A stretch of 35,070 nucleotides of DNA, taken from contig BFEA01000110.1 in assembly GCA_003427395.1 (NCBI GenBank), forward strand, positions 995,631 to 1,030,700, given 5' to 3'. Position 1 is the first letter of the stretch. Each line of letters begins with the position of its first letter. Under the pieces are notes generated by a model. The model saw nothing but the letters and a program-made list of their open reading frames with translations, searched no databases and was not told the origin of the DNA. Shown in pieces: positions 19,100-27,457 of this stretch. The position numbers and the translations under genes were made by a program. The stretch is from Chara braunii. Lineage: Eukaryota; Streptophyta; Charophyceae; Charales; Characeae.

Positions 19100-19575
19100 C
19101 ATCTCTCTTTCAATCAGTATTTCCGACTCATTGTCTTCCCCCGTAATCCCTTCCCCATCGCCACCTTCCGATATTTCTACTCCACCCGCCTAAAGCTGAC
19201 TGTCCACCCCCACCCTTCCATTCGGTGCGCCGTCCCCGATTACCCCCTCCACGTTCTACTCCTTAGCGCCGCGTGGCGAGGCCGTAACCACATAGAGGTT
19301 TACTGCATCGTAAGGGGACCTTTCCCGCATGTGAAGACCATGATCGGTTCCGCACCGACGTCCTTCGAACCCTCGTTTCTCTTTACCCAGACTACCTCGC
19401 TTCCCTTCCCCGGAGCGGCCAGCGATTCCCCCGCTTCCATCGCATTGTCCGCTTTCAAGAGTTTCCCTACGACCTCGCTGCGATAGGGCGCTTCATACCT
19501 GAGCTTACGATGGAGCCGCCTCGCCCTCCCTCATACACGTACCGCCTTCCTTTCCCCCTTCCGGTTAATTACTGA
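19100..19575 (+). pseudogene. ORF z, element 1: frameshifted third extra ORF
   Basis: Conserved with 33888-34352 of element 2. In one frame from about 19118: FPRNPFPIATFRYFYSTRL, then LHVLLLSAAW and IEVYCIVRG. After a shift near 19330: DRFRTD, SLYPDYLASLPRSGQRFPRF, HRIVRF, down to FPLPVNY and TGA at 19573-19575. No ATG is found near the start; in element 2 it lies in frame with ORF y behind one stop, so it may be the C-terminal part of ORF y or rely on unusual initiation. Function unknown. Confidence 0.6.
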
Positions 19576-19818
19576 TGCAGCGGTACTGGGCGCGTGTTGC
19601 GGCGACGGCACGAGAAGGATCCCGTCCTTGAATCATCGATGACCCAATCTGAGGAACTAGTAGAAGAGCAATGTTGCCACGTGGATGACGTCCACACGCA
19701 GTTGAACGGTAAGTGGCATAGACAGAAGTGCTCCACGTGTCGATCGATTAGAGAAATCGACACGTGTCAACAAGCAAGCAGGAGCTTGCTAATATTGGAA
19801 CCCCCTGGGCGTCACATA
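19576..19818. other. 3' untranslated region of element 1 with two hairpins
   Basis: CACGTGTCGAT at 19734 pairs with ATCGACACGTG ending 19766. A second hairpin, AGCAAGC-AGGA-GCTTGCT, is at 19773-19790 and has a counterpart in element 2 with the same loop. TTGGAACCCCCTGGGCGTCACATA then leads into the LTR. No polypurine tract is visible on the plus strand next to the LTR, where Ty3/gypsy elements normally have one. Confidence 0.65.
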
Positions 19819-20616
19819 TGTGACGAACCACTTTCTGTAACGGGCAATTTTCTGCGTGGTTGCAACAAGGGGACCTGAGCTGGGAAGATTAGGCCAATTA
19901 CGGGAGATCGGGATCGGTGGAGAATTGCATCAGTGTCCTCGCTTTTCGTCCTTTTCGTCGCTTCTTTGTCGAATGGTTAGGCACGGAGTTGGGTGTGTCT
20001 TGGGATGGCCAGTTGATTGATTGGTCGGATGGATGTCTGGCGCGCCGCCATGTGCGCGCGTGATTAATAAATAATGACGTCGTTTCTTTCGTTTCGGTTT
20101 CGATCTTTTGGGCGCGGGCATCGCGTGGAAAATTTGCTTCGTTCTTTTGAATTTCCGTTTGAATTTTGTTGAGTCCCCGATGGCTCCCGGAATTCCGGAC
20201 TTTCCTTCTGAACCTTGTGCTTTTTGCTTCTTCGCATTAGATAGGAATTAGGAATTCAGTAGTTAGGATTCTTTTTTCTTTTTTTTTCTTTCCGTGCAGC
20301 GCCTTCTTCCACGCGCTCCTTTTTGCGGCTGCAACGGTATTCTGATTAGTAGGTGCCCTTAATCGTGTGTGTGACTGTAATTTTGGGGCGGGCGCCATTG
20401 TAACTGTATTTTTCTTCTTGCATCTTGTCTTTCTCGCCCTCCTTCTCTTTCTGTTGATGAAGTTTTTGTAAGGCACGGTTTGCATGCTCGGATCGATGCG
20501 TGGAGAAGGGCTACGTCCCCCACGCCGCGGCCCGACCATGCAGAACGCAGGCGCTCCCTCTCTAATCCCCACTCTAAGTCCTGGTAATTCCGTGTTCTTC
20601 GCGCATGCATGCAGGC

Positions 20617-20622
20617 TATAAA
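20617..20622 (+). promoter_or_regulatory. TATA box of LTR-d
   Basis: TATAAA after GCATGCATGCAGGC, with CTCTCTTAACCC downstream, as in the other family-1 LTRs. Confidence 0.6.
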
Positions 20623-21508
20623 TTATGGTTGCGCGATTAGTCAACTCTCTTAACCCGTTGTTGGAAGCTCGGGGTTGCGCGATCAAGAAGGGTCGGCACA
20701 CGAGCGAAGTAAGAGGTGAGTAGAGTAGGAGTTGGGCGACCCGACGGGCCGGTGCCGAACGCGTGGGATTGACGTGGGCCACGACGGACTGTGGGCACGA
20801 GCGAATCCGACGGGTGCGGGAGGACTAAGCGGGGTGACAACTTCGTGGGTTGATGCGCGAAGACGCACTGTCCGCATCGGAGAAAGAGAGAGAGAAGGAG
20901 ATAGTTGAGGTCGATGGACGCGGATTTGTTGTTTCTTTATCTCTTCCCCCTCTTCATCTGTGTACATACATTTTGATTGCGTCTCCGGGCGGTTTGCCCG
21001 TTCTTATTTTCGCTTCGGCTTTCTGAATCTGGACTTGGGTTTTTGCTCACACTTGTCCTTGCAATGTCCGTCTTGATGGCATTATGTGTATGATTGACGA
21101 ATGTATGGATATATGGATGTTATGCCTACTTGTCTATCTTTTGCTGAGCATCCCTGTCCTTGCCTTTTGGTTTGAATCAAATCTTTGCTTGAACCTGATG
21201 CAGCTGTAGATGGGATAAGAATTTAGCCCCGATAGCGATTTCGTTCTCGTTTTGCTTGTCTCATGATGAGGTTCTGATATGGTTGCATCTTGCATAATCG
21301 AACTTACGAAGCAATTAGACGATCCGAAGTTCGGCCCTGCGAACGCCGCGCGAGAACACGTGTAAACGGGATCCGAGTCGCGCCCTTATACACATTCCCG
21401 CGCGTCGATTCGCCCACCCCAAAAAGATTCGCAGCGGAACCGTCATCCCGTACAAGTACGATGAGGCGCAACTAAGTTCGCCTGTCCTGCACGTACTCGT
21501 GCGTGGTG

Positions 21509-21669
21509 ATGATAACCCGACCAGAGCTATCCCATCTACAATGATACCATGACGCGATCTTGGAACTCAAACTCATCCTACGACCCGGNATGATAACCCG
21601 ACCAGAGCTATCCCATCTACAATGATACCATGACGCGATCTTGGAACTCAAACTCATCCTACGACCCGG
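21509..21669. other. Assembly join: 80-bp exact duplication around one N
   Basis: 21509-21588 and 21590-21669 are identical, with N at 21589. It is the same artefact, at the same LTR position, as 4783-4943. Confidence 0.85.
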
Positions 21670-22097
21670 ATTATTTCACCCCTTGGATAAACGAACTCAT
21701 AAGGCTGCGATACCCCTGTCACACGGAGAATCGACTATGTCCGCAGGAATTCCACTGCGCTTCCTCTAGCGACCCTCGGTGCTCTGATTTCCCTTCCCCC
21801 GACCACACCTATTACTTCACCCACCCGAGATTTGTTGTCATCACCACCAGTTTCCCTCCTTTCTGCCTTCTTCTCCCGTATCATCAACTCAATGTCATTC
21901 CGTGGCCGGCCATAGCCCCCTATTGGTCGAGTACGTTTTGTGTGAATTGCCGACGTAGCGGCGAACGGAGAACTCTGGAATTCCGAAGGCCCAATCCAAA
22001 TACGCGGCGGCCCGCGCCACGTGGCGGCCCTCGACGGCCTAACTTTTCGGGACTGCCTCCACCGCGGAGAGATTTCCCCATAAACCGTAGCCCATAG
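21630..22097 (+). CDS. LTR-encoded ORF, intact 155-residue copy, unknown function
   Basis: ATG 21630 to TAG 22095. The product has an N-terminal part with several Cys (YPCHTENRLCPQEFHC, DPRC), a hydrophobic core FPPFCLLLPYHQLNVIPWPA, a CVNC pair, then RRxGERR and an Arg/Gly/Pro tail with RRPAPRGGPRRPNF. Copies in LTR-a and LTR-c end about 12 residues later, at NRRP...GP. The family-2 LTR encodes a relative with the same core. It lies downstream of the TATA box and upstream of PBS and gag, so it could be translated from the genomic RNA. Retroviral LTR genes exist (mouse mammary tumour virus sag) but I see no relation. Confidence 0.6.
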   Translation: MTRSWNSNSSYDPDYFTPWINELIRLRYPCHTENRLCPQEFHCASSSDPRCSDFPSPDHTYYFTHPRFVVITTSFPPFCLLLPYHQLNVIPWPAIAPYWSSTFCVNCRRSGERRTLEFRRPNPNTRRPAPRGGPRRPNFSGLPPPRRDFPINRSP

Positions 22098-22280
22098 TGC
22101 CCCGGCCCCATCGGACCCTGAGTCCCTCGCGCATGCGCCCCTTACTCGCCCAATTGCATTCATACCCTTAAGACTCCCCCACTTCCCCAAAAATCCTTGG
22201 CACACTCTTTTTCGCACTTCCTGGCCCATATCCCACTCCGATCAGGAAGTTGCGCAAGGCGTGAGGTTCTGGGCGTCACA

Positions 22281-23655
22281 ATGTGGCGTGGACTGCTGTG
22301 AGGTGATCCTAGCTACGGTTCGGTTATCTTCATCTTCCGACTTTTCGGCGGGTAGTCGACCTATGGGCGGTCGGGTGCTTGACAGCCGATGAAGGCGAGG
22401 AGGTGAGGTTTGGAGAGGGGAGGGGTGTGTCCATGGTAGATAGGTGTTTCTCCTCTTACCTGTCATAAAGTCTTGATTACACCTAGTTTCCATCCATCAC
22501 AAATTCTTTACTTTTGATTCTTTTTGTCAACCCTTAGAGGCTTTCTAATTCGTCATTGTACTTTGTCTGCCAATATTTTGATTTGGTTCTATAGGACGAT
22601 TGTGGAATGTTTTCGTAGTAAAATCTCCTATCAAAGTTGCACGGTCTACACTTAATAATCCTCAAACTAAATTTTGAGGATTAGCATCGACTTCATTTCT
22701 GATTCCTTTTGTCAGTCTTTAGAGGCTTTCTAATTCGTCATCGTACTTCGTCTCTCAATATTTTGATCTGGTTCTATAGGACGATTGTGGAATGTTTTCG
22801 CATTAAATTTTCCTAACATAAGCTACACGGTTTACACTAAAATCCTCAACTGTGGTTTGAGGATCAGCCTCGAAAATCCGTTTTGAATACCTAAACCTGA
22901 ATTCGCATATGTTTTCCTTATGTGTTTTCTCCTACTGGGTTCTGAGGATTAACTTCGATACTTTGCTTTGGATACCTAAACCTGAACTTCGTATGTGTTC
23001 TTTCCCATGTGTTTTCTCCTCATGGTCTTTCCTAGTTATACTTGATCTTCCGATCTTTCGCAGGAACTCTGATCTTCCGTTTTTTGCTGCAATGCACGCA
23101 AGTAATTGGTCTTAGCAAGGGTGTCTAAGCTCAGATCAAATTCGATGTTGGAATTCTTACACAATTCTTTCGATTCCCTTAAGGAGGGGGCTGTATTGAG
23201 GGGGTAGGATGATATGATGGAGGGAAAGGACGCACTCTGTGGGAATGGGCTAACTGCAGAGTGGAATTAGGGCACAGCAGCAGCGGAGATGGTGGCTCCA
23301 CTGCAACGAGTCTTGCCGGAGTAAGGTTGGATAGGTGTAGGTGGTGGGCGGTATCAGTTCCTCTCTCTAGGGAGTTTCTCCTATTGAGATGTTGTTCTTA
23401 CGGGGGGGATGGGCTCGTTTTAGAGGGCTGTGGGGTAAGAGGGGGAAGGGGGGGCAACTGAGGGGGGACTGTGGGTTTGGTTAGTAAGTCAAAAGGAAGG
23501 GGCTGGGACGACGCAGGCCGGTGCTGAAGCGTTTTGCTCTGTGACCCGAAGAGGAGCATGACGCTTGGGGAGTTCTATCGAGGGAGGAAGATAGAACCAG
23601 CACTTTGGACGTGGACGTAGCTGGGGTGTATCCCTGTCACCTTTTGGAGCGTGTG
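22281..23655. other. Spacer between the two elements, no gene seen
   Basis: The base composition changes to AT-rich with T-rich plus strand between about 22500 and 23050, then G-rich from 23160. It contains a tandem duplication (see 22514-22880), a second short duplication (GATACCTAAACCTGAA-type unit at about 22887 and 22973), and G runs at 23432-23467. ORFs are short and unsupported. Confidence 0.5.
22514..22880. repeat. Tandem duplication, period about 185 bp, with hairpins
   Basis: TAGAGGCTTTCTAATTCGTC recurs at 22535 and 22720, and the two copies align from TTTTGATTC/TTCTGATTC through TATAGGACGATTGTGGAATG. Each copy ends with a hairpin: AATCCTCAAA pairing with TTTTGAGGATT at about 22657, and ATCCTCAA with TTTGAGGAT at about 22842. 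Confidence 0.7.
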
Positions 23656-23961
23656 TGTGACGAACCACTTACCGACCCCGTGCTATCTTTCGTACCCCTT
23701 GACCCAATACCCCCTTGGTGTATCATACCCACCCCACAGAACCTTCGTCGCCTTTCTTGATTTCAGGCGCCTTCTTTGGGCCCCCATTTTTCGGAAGTTC
23801 TATTGATTCTTGGAATTCTGCTTTTTGTAATTCGGGAGATGCATGGAAAATTACGCGCGCCTTAGCAAGCGCAATGGGAATCGGGCTCAACAGTTAGGAA
23901 TTACGGAATAAGCAGAGCCCGACGTATCTTTTTTCTTGCATGAATGTTCTCGGTTACGTCA

Positions 23962-24152
23962 GAGAAAACTTTAGGAATTTTGTGAGAATACGGATAGGCG
24001 TAGGAATTTATTTTCCCGCGTCGACTTTCGCGCGCGGATATGGTGATTTCAATTTTNGAGAAAACTTTAGGAATTTTGTGAGAATACGGATAGGCGTAGG
24101 AATTTATTTTCCCGCGTCGACTTTCGCGCGCGGATATGGTGATTTCAATTTT
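23962..24152. other. Assembly join: 95-bp exact duplication around one N
   Basis: Both copies begin GAGAAAACTTTAGG and end GATTTCAATTTT. The window itself ends at 35070 on the last base of the same 95-bp segment in LTR-f (34976-35070). Confidence 0.85.
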
Positions 24153-24622
24153 TGAATTGGTTTTGGGCATAGGCAAGCTGTAACTTTTTTGGTGCCTTTT
24201 TCTCTTGTTGTCGGCACCGCGCATGCGAGCTTCCTCCTCCTTACTTCCCGCGCTATCTTCTCTCTCCCTTCCCCCTTCTCTTCTTCTCTCATCGCAATTG
24301 TTTTTCCCTCTTTCTCTCTCTCTTCACTTTTGCGCGTCTGTTTTCCTTTTTTGATCGTCTGAATCTTGAACCCGTCTCGCGCTGCTTTTCGCGCCTCGTC
24401 TCTCCTTGGCTCACGAAGCCCGGTGATCCTCCGGTCACCCCGGCTCACCAATCAGACACGTTGAGTAAGGGGATCTTCCTATTGCGCGATGAATCCGATT
24501 GGCCGACCACTGGGTTCTGAAGGATCAACATGGCTTTCCCTGAGCCCCCTTCGCTGAACCTTCTCTCCTTACACCTTGATCTCCCCTTTGACTCTTCCCC
24601 CATCTATCTCCTCTCTCGCAAC

Positions 24623-24628
24623 TATAAA
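24623..24628 (+). promoter_or_regulatory. TATA box of LTR-e
   Basis: TATAAA in GCAACTATAAATTCC. A pyrimidine-rich CTCTCTTACC lies about 25-35 bp downstream, echoing the CTCTCTTAACCC after the family-1 TATA boxes. Confidence 0.6.
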
Positions 24629-25692
24629 TTCCACAAGCGCGCCCACAAAGCTCTCTTACCTTTTCTACTCACAAGCCAGCTTCCGGGAAGCAGTGGCTAG
24701 GTGGTGTGTTTGGTGCGAGTCGAAAAGTCCAGTCGGGCTGACTGTAGTCTGGTCGGTTGCGCGCTTGATCGCCACGACGGACTGTGGGATCCAGGCGAGC
24801 AGAGTCGAGCCTACGTCCGCGGGGTGACGATCGCAGTGGTGGAAGTTAGCACGCGACGGTCGGGATCGTCGGTGCGGGTATGAGGATGTGTGATTGGAGT
24901 TGAGTGGACGATTGGCCCGGGGTCATATTGGAATTCGACGGCGAATGCGCCTTCATTGCAGATCATTTTTCGGGTGTGAGTTCATGGTTGTGAAGCCGAA
25001 TGCTCTCGTGTCGGATTTTGGTGTCTTCTATCTCAGCTTTCTTTGTCTATCCCTCCCACCCCTCTCTCTCCCTCTCTCTCTTACTTGAATGATGATGCAC
25101 TGATGGTTTGTCCCTCTTGTGAACAGAGGCGAACTAGCGAGAGTCCTCGCAAGGAAAAACTTTTTCCGGAACTCTTCCATTAGTTTCCTGGGTAATCCCC
25201 AGATGTCGAGGGTTTGATCCCCCTTGTCTTGTGAACGGTGGATGCGTGTGTACAAATCCCTCCGTTGATTTCTGACCCGTGTATCCTTGTCATTTTCTCA
25301 CCTTCCATGGTGGATGTATGTATGATGGTTGCTTGTCTTTTTGCGTTGATTAGACTCATAGCTCGATGGGATTTTGTTCGAGAATGCAAGAGTGTTTAGA
25401 TTTTTGGTTCTGACTGCACTGCGCATGCCATCTGCCTTATGTTGCACGACATTGACCGATAGTCGATGAGGCAGCCTCGAAGAAACTAGGCGCCTCGTGT
25501 TTTTGTTGATCAAGTCTGCCGAAACTGAGTCGCGGGTTGATCCCTCTGAACTCCAACCCGACTCATGCATGATTGTGCGGGTTTCATAAGTTGCCTCTCT
25601 CGTGTCTGAAGGAAGAAAGGTACTAATTATTTCTTTTTGTGTTTTTTTATGATGTCTCAAGTATTCGCGTAAACTCCGTCTGGTTAATTGAC

Positions 25693-25983
25693 ATGTGGAC
25701 TAACGTTCGTCCCTCGGCTGGGCGCCAGCCTTCCGTATCTCCCTTGTCGACGCGCCCCTTCCCCTACAACGAGGAAAGGACATGTGTATGCAAATGGGAC
25801 ATGCGGGAAGTTGTAGCACGCATCGGCGGACAATATTACTTCCCTCCTGAAAATCGTTTTTCCGGGTTCGTGGATGCGGGTTTTGTCATCATCGATATGC
25901 ACTTTCCACCTTACTCAGTGTTGTTGCCATTTAACGAGCTGATCGTCATTCCGTGGACGGCAGTGGCGCCCCATCGTTCTTGA
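25693..25983 (+). CDS. LTR-encoded ORF, family-2 version, probably cut by a TGA
   Basis: ATG 25693 (product MWTNVRPSAGRQPSVSPL) to TGA 25981. The core FPPYSVLLPFNELIVIPWTA followed by VAPHRS aligns with FPPFCLLLPYHQLNVIPWPA followed by IAPYWS in family 1, although the DNA around it does not align. Directly after the TGA the same frame goes on with LCTKCQRFNHYESKGFHYR and a long Arg/Lys-rich tail to about 26232, matching the CVNC pair and basic tail of family 1. The TGA stands where family 1 has Ser or Asn, so it is probably a recent lesion. Confidence 0.55.
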   Translation: MWTNVRPSAGRQPSVSPLSTRPFPYNEERTCVCKWDMREVVARIGGQYYFPPENRFSGFVDAGFVIIDMHFPPYSVLLPFNELIVIPWTAVAPHRS

Positions 25984-26454
25984 ACCCTGTGCACTAAGTG
26001 TCAGCGTTTCAATCACTATGAATCAAAGGGTTTCCACTACCGGATACGGTGTGAGGACGAGCACAAGGAAAGAGCCACGCGTCTGAGACCATCCACGTCA
26101 GACTCAGAACTGACCAACGAGCGACGTCGGGACTTGATACGGAAACGGGATACGCGGAGTGTGTCGAAGCCTTTCCGCTCTAAACGAAGATCCGTAGCGC
26201 GGTGGGAAGCTCGACAATACTTTTTTGATTGAATTTGGATTTTTTTCTTTTCGCGCCGTACCCGCGCGCGCATTCCGCGACGCGCGAAAGCAACCGACTT
26301 ACTTCATCGGGCCAACACGGGGGATTTCAGTTTTGTATGTGTCCCCACACTCAATTTTCCAAAAATCCTTGGCACACCCCATCTTGCTGTTTTTCTTGGG
26401 CCTTCATTCCGCACCTTTAGCACTCCGAACGAAAGACAGTACAGGGCGTGAGGT

Positions 26455-26467
26455 TGGTATCGGAGCC
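26455..26467 (+). promoter_or_regulatory. Primer binding site, element 2
   Basis: TGGTATCGGAGCC, identical to element 1, directly after GCGTGAGGT. It is a match to a plant-type initiator Met tRNA 3' end with one possible G-U pair. Confidence 0.8.
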
Positions 26468-26584
26468 GACACGTGTCGGTTCTGAAGATAGTAAGTCGAG
26501 TCGGCGAGAGGTAGAAGAAGTCCTCAACCCGCTCGTCGAGATCGCCCAGTGACCAGATCTAGATCTGGTGCAGCTATACCGGCT

Positions 26585-27457
26585 ATGCCAATGGCAGACG
26601 GTAATGTAGCACCCCACAGGGTAATTGTTAGTATTCCCGCCCCTTTTCCCTTCTTTCCTAATCATACCCACCCTGAAGCTTGGTTGGAAGTCGTCGAAGC
26701 TCAAGGGTATGGCGATGGAGATCTCCCCCGCGTCCTCACTTTGCTGCTTCGCAACACAGCGCATGATTGGTTTAGGAAACACACATGGGTAGACGGGAAC
26801 CCCTTTAAACAAGCCTTCTTGGCTAGATTTGACACAGTTAGCGAAGATGCCGCCTGGTACGTGCTCAAGACTCGACCGCAAGGACCAGGGGAATTGCTGC
26901 CCGACTTCGTGGATCGATTTCAAACTACGTTAGACAAAGTCAGGCGCGATGAAAAGTCCGCTCGAGATTTGTTCATCGATCATCTATGAAGTCCGACGTT
27001 AAAAGGTAAGTTGCAGAAAAAGATTCCCCCCAAAATGCACCAACTATCCGCTATCATCGCTAAGGCACTTGAGTTGGACCTGGCGGATACCAAGAAATAT
27101 ATCAGTCAGGGAGACGAAGACATTATGGACAAGATCCAAGGTGTCACGGCGAAAAGACGATCATGGTTGCGAGCGGTGGAACGTTTCTACCCTCGGCCTG
27201 ATCATGACCTTCCTGCAGGGGCTTCCTCTGATATTCCGTCAGTCCTTTCCCCCCCTCCTCAGTCGCTCTCAGTAAATCAACAGGTAGCTACGGTTAAACC
27301 AAGAAGCTCCCAAGATTCTTCCTCAATGGTCATAACAAACATGCATCTAACACAGATAATTCATACAGCTACCACCAAACAATCAGAATGGATGATCAAC
27401 CTGGTCCAGATGCAGGCGGCTCACATGGATCGAATGGAACAGATAATGAGCAGATGA
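26585..27457 (+). pseudogene. gag: gag N-terminal and capsid part, element 2
   Basis: The first good ATG is 26585 (MPMADGNVAP), 118 bp after the PBS. The capsid-like part contains HPEAWLEVVEAQGYGD, NTAHDWFRKHTWVDGNPFKQ and DFVDRFQTTLDKVRRDEKSA, typical of retrotransposon gag. TGA 26987-26989 falls in FIDHL-stop-SPTL, where element 1 reads FIDGLCS. The same frame continues with QKKIPPKMHQLSAIIAKALEL and a Ser/Pro/Gln linker to a second TGA at 27455. Both stops could stem from CGA codons. Confidence 0.8.

Larger units (their letters stand above)
9199..22280 (+). mobile_element. Element 1: 13-kb Ty3/gypsy-type LTR retrotransposon, degraded
   Basis: LTRs at 9199-11483 and 19819-22280 enclose PBS, gag with a CCHC knuckle, protease, reverse transcriptase, RNase H, integrase and three further ORFs. 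Order RT-RH-IN and the GPY/F-like tail place it in Ty3/gypsy. Gag through the first half of RT is one frame interrupted by in-frame stops; the RT palm, the end of RNase H and the region between RNase H and IN carry indels. No matching target duplication is seen (GAGAC before, ATGTG after). The two LTRs differ more from each other than LTR-d does from LTR-b. Confidence 0.9.
19819..22280 (+). repeat. LTR-d: 3' LTR of element 1
   Basis: It starts TGTGACGAACCACTTTCTG and ends GCGTGAGGTT-CT-GGGCGTCACA, giving inverted ends TGTGACG/CGTCACA. TATAAA is at 20617, the GTGAGT donor-like site at 20716, the intact LTR ORF at 21630-22097 and the U5 block near 22187. A single-N join with exact 80-bp duplication sits at 21509-21669. 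Sequence is closer to LTR-b than to LTR-c, its supposed partner. Confidence 0.9.
23656..26454 (+). repeat. LTR-e: 5' LTR of element 2 (family 2)
   Basis: It shares with family 1 only the start TGTGACGAACCACTT, the U5 block CCAAAAATCCTTGGCACACC at 26359-26380, the end GGGCGTGAGGTT and, at protein level, the LTR ORF. TATAAA is at 24623. A single N at 24057 is flanked by exact 95-bp copies (23962-24056, 24058-24152). LTR-f lacks about 105 bp present here at roughly 23781-23885. Confidence 0.85.

Noticed and set aside
18449-19102. 217-residue minus-strand ORF
   Set aside because: Antisense of the ORF y acidic and SR-rich tract; Leu/Pro/Arg composition is a by-product.
22535-22880. CRISPR-like array
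   Set aside because: Only two units of about 185 bp, no short repeat-spacer pattern, and the context is eukaryotic.
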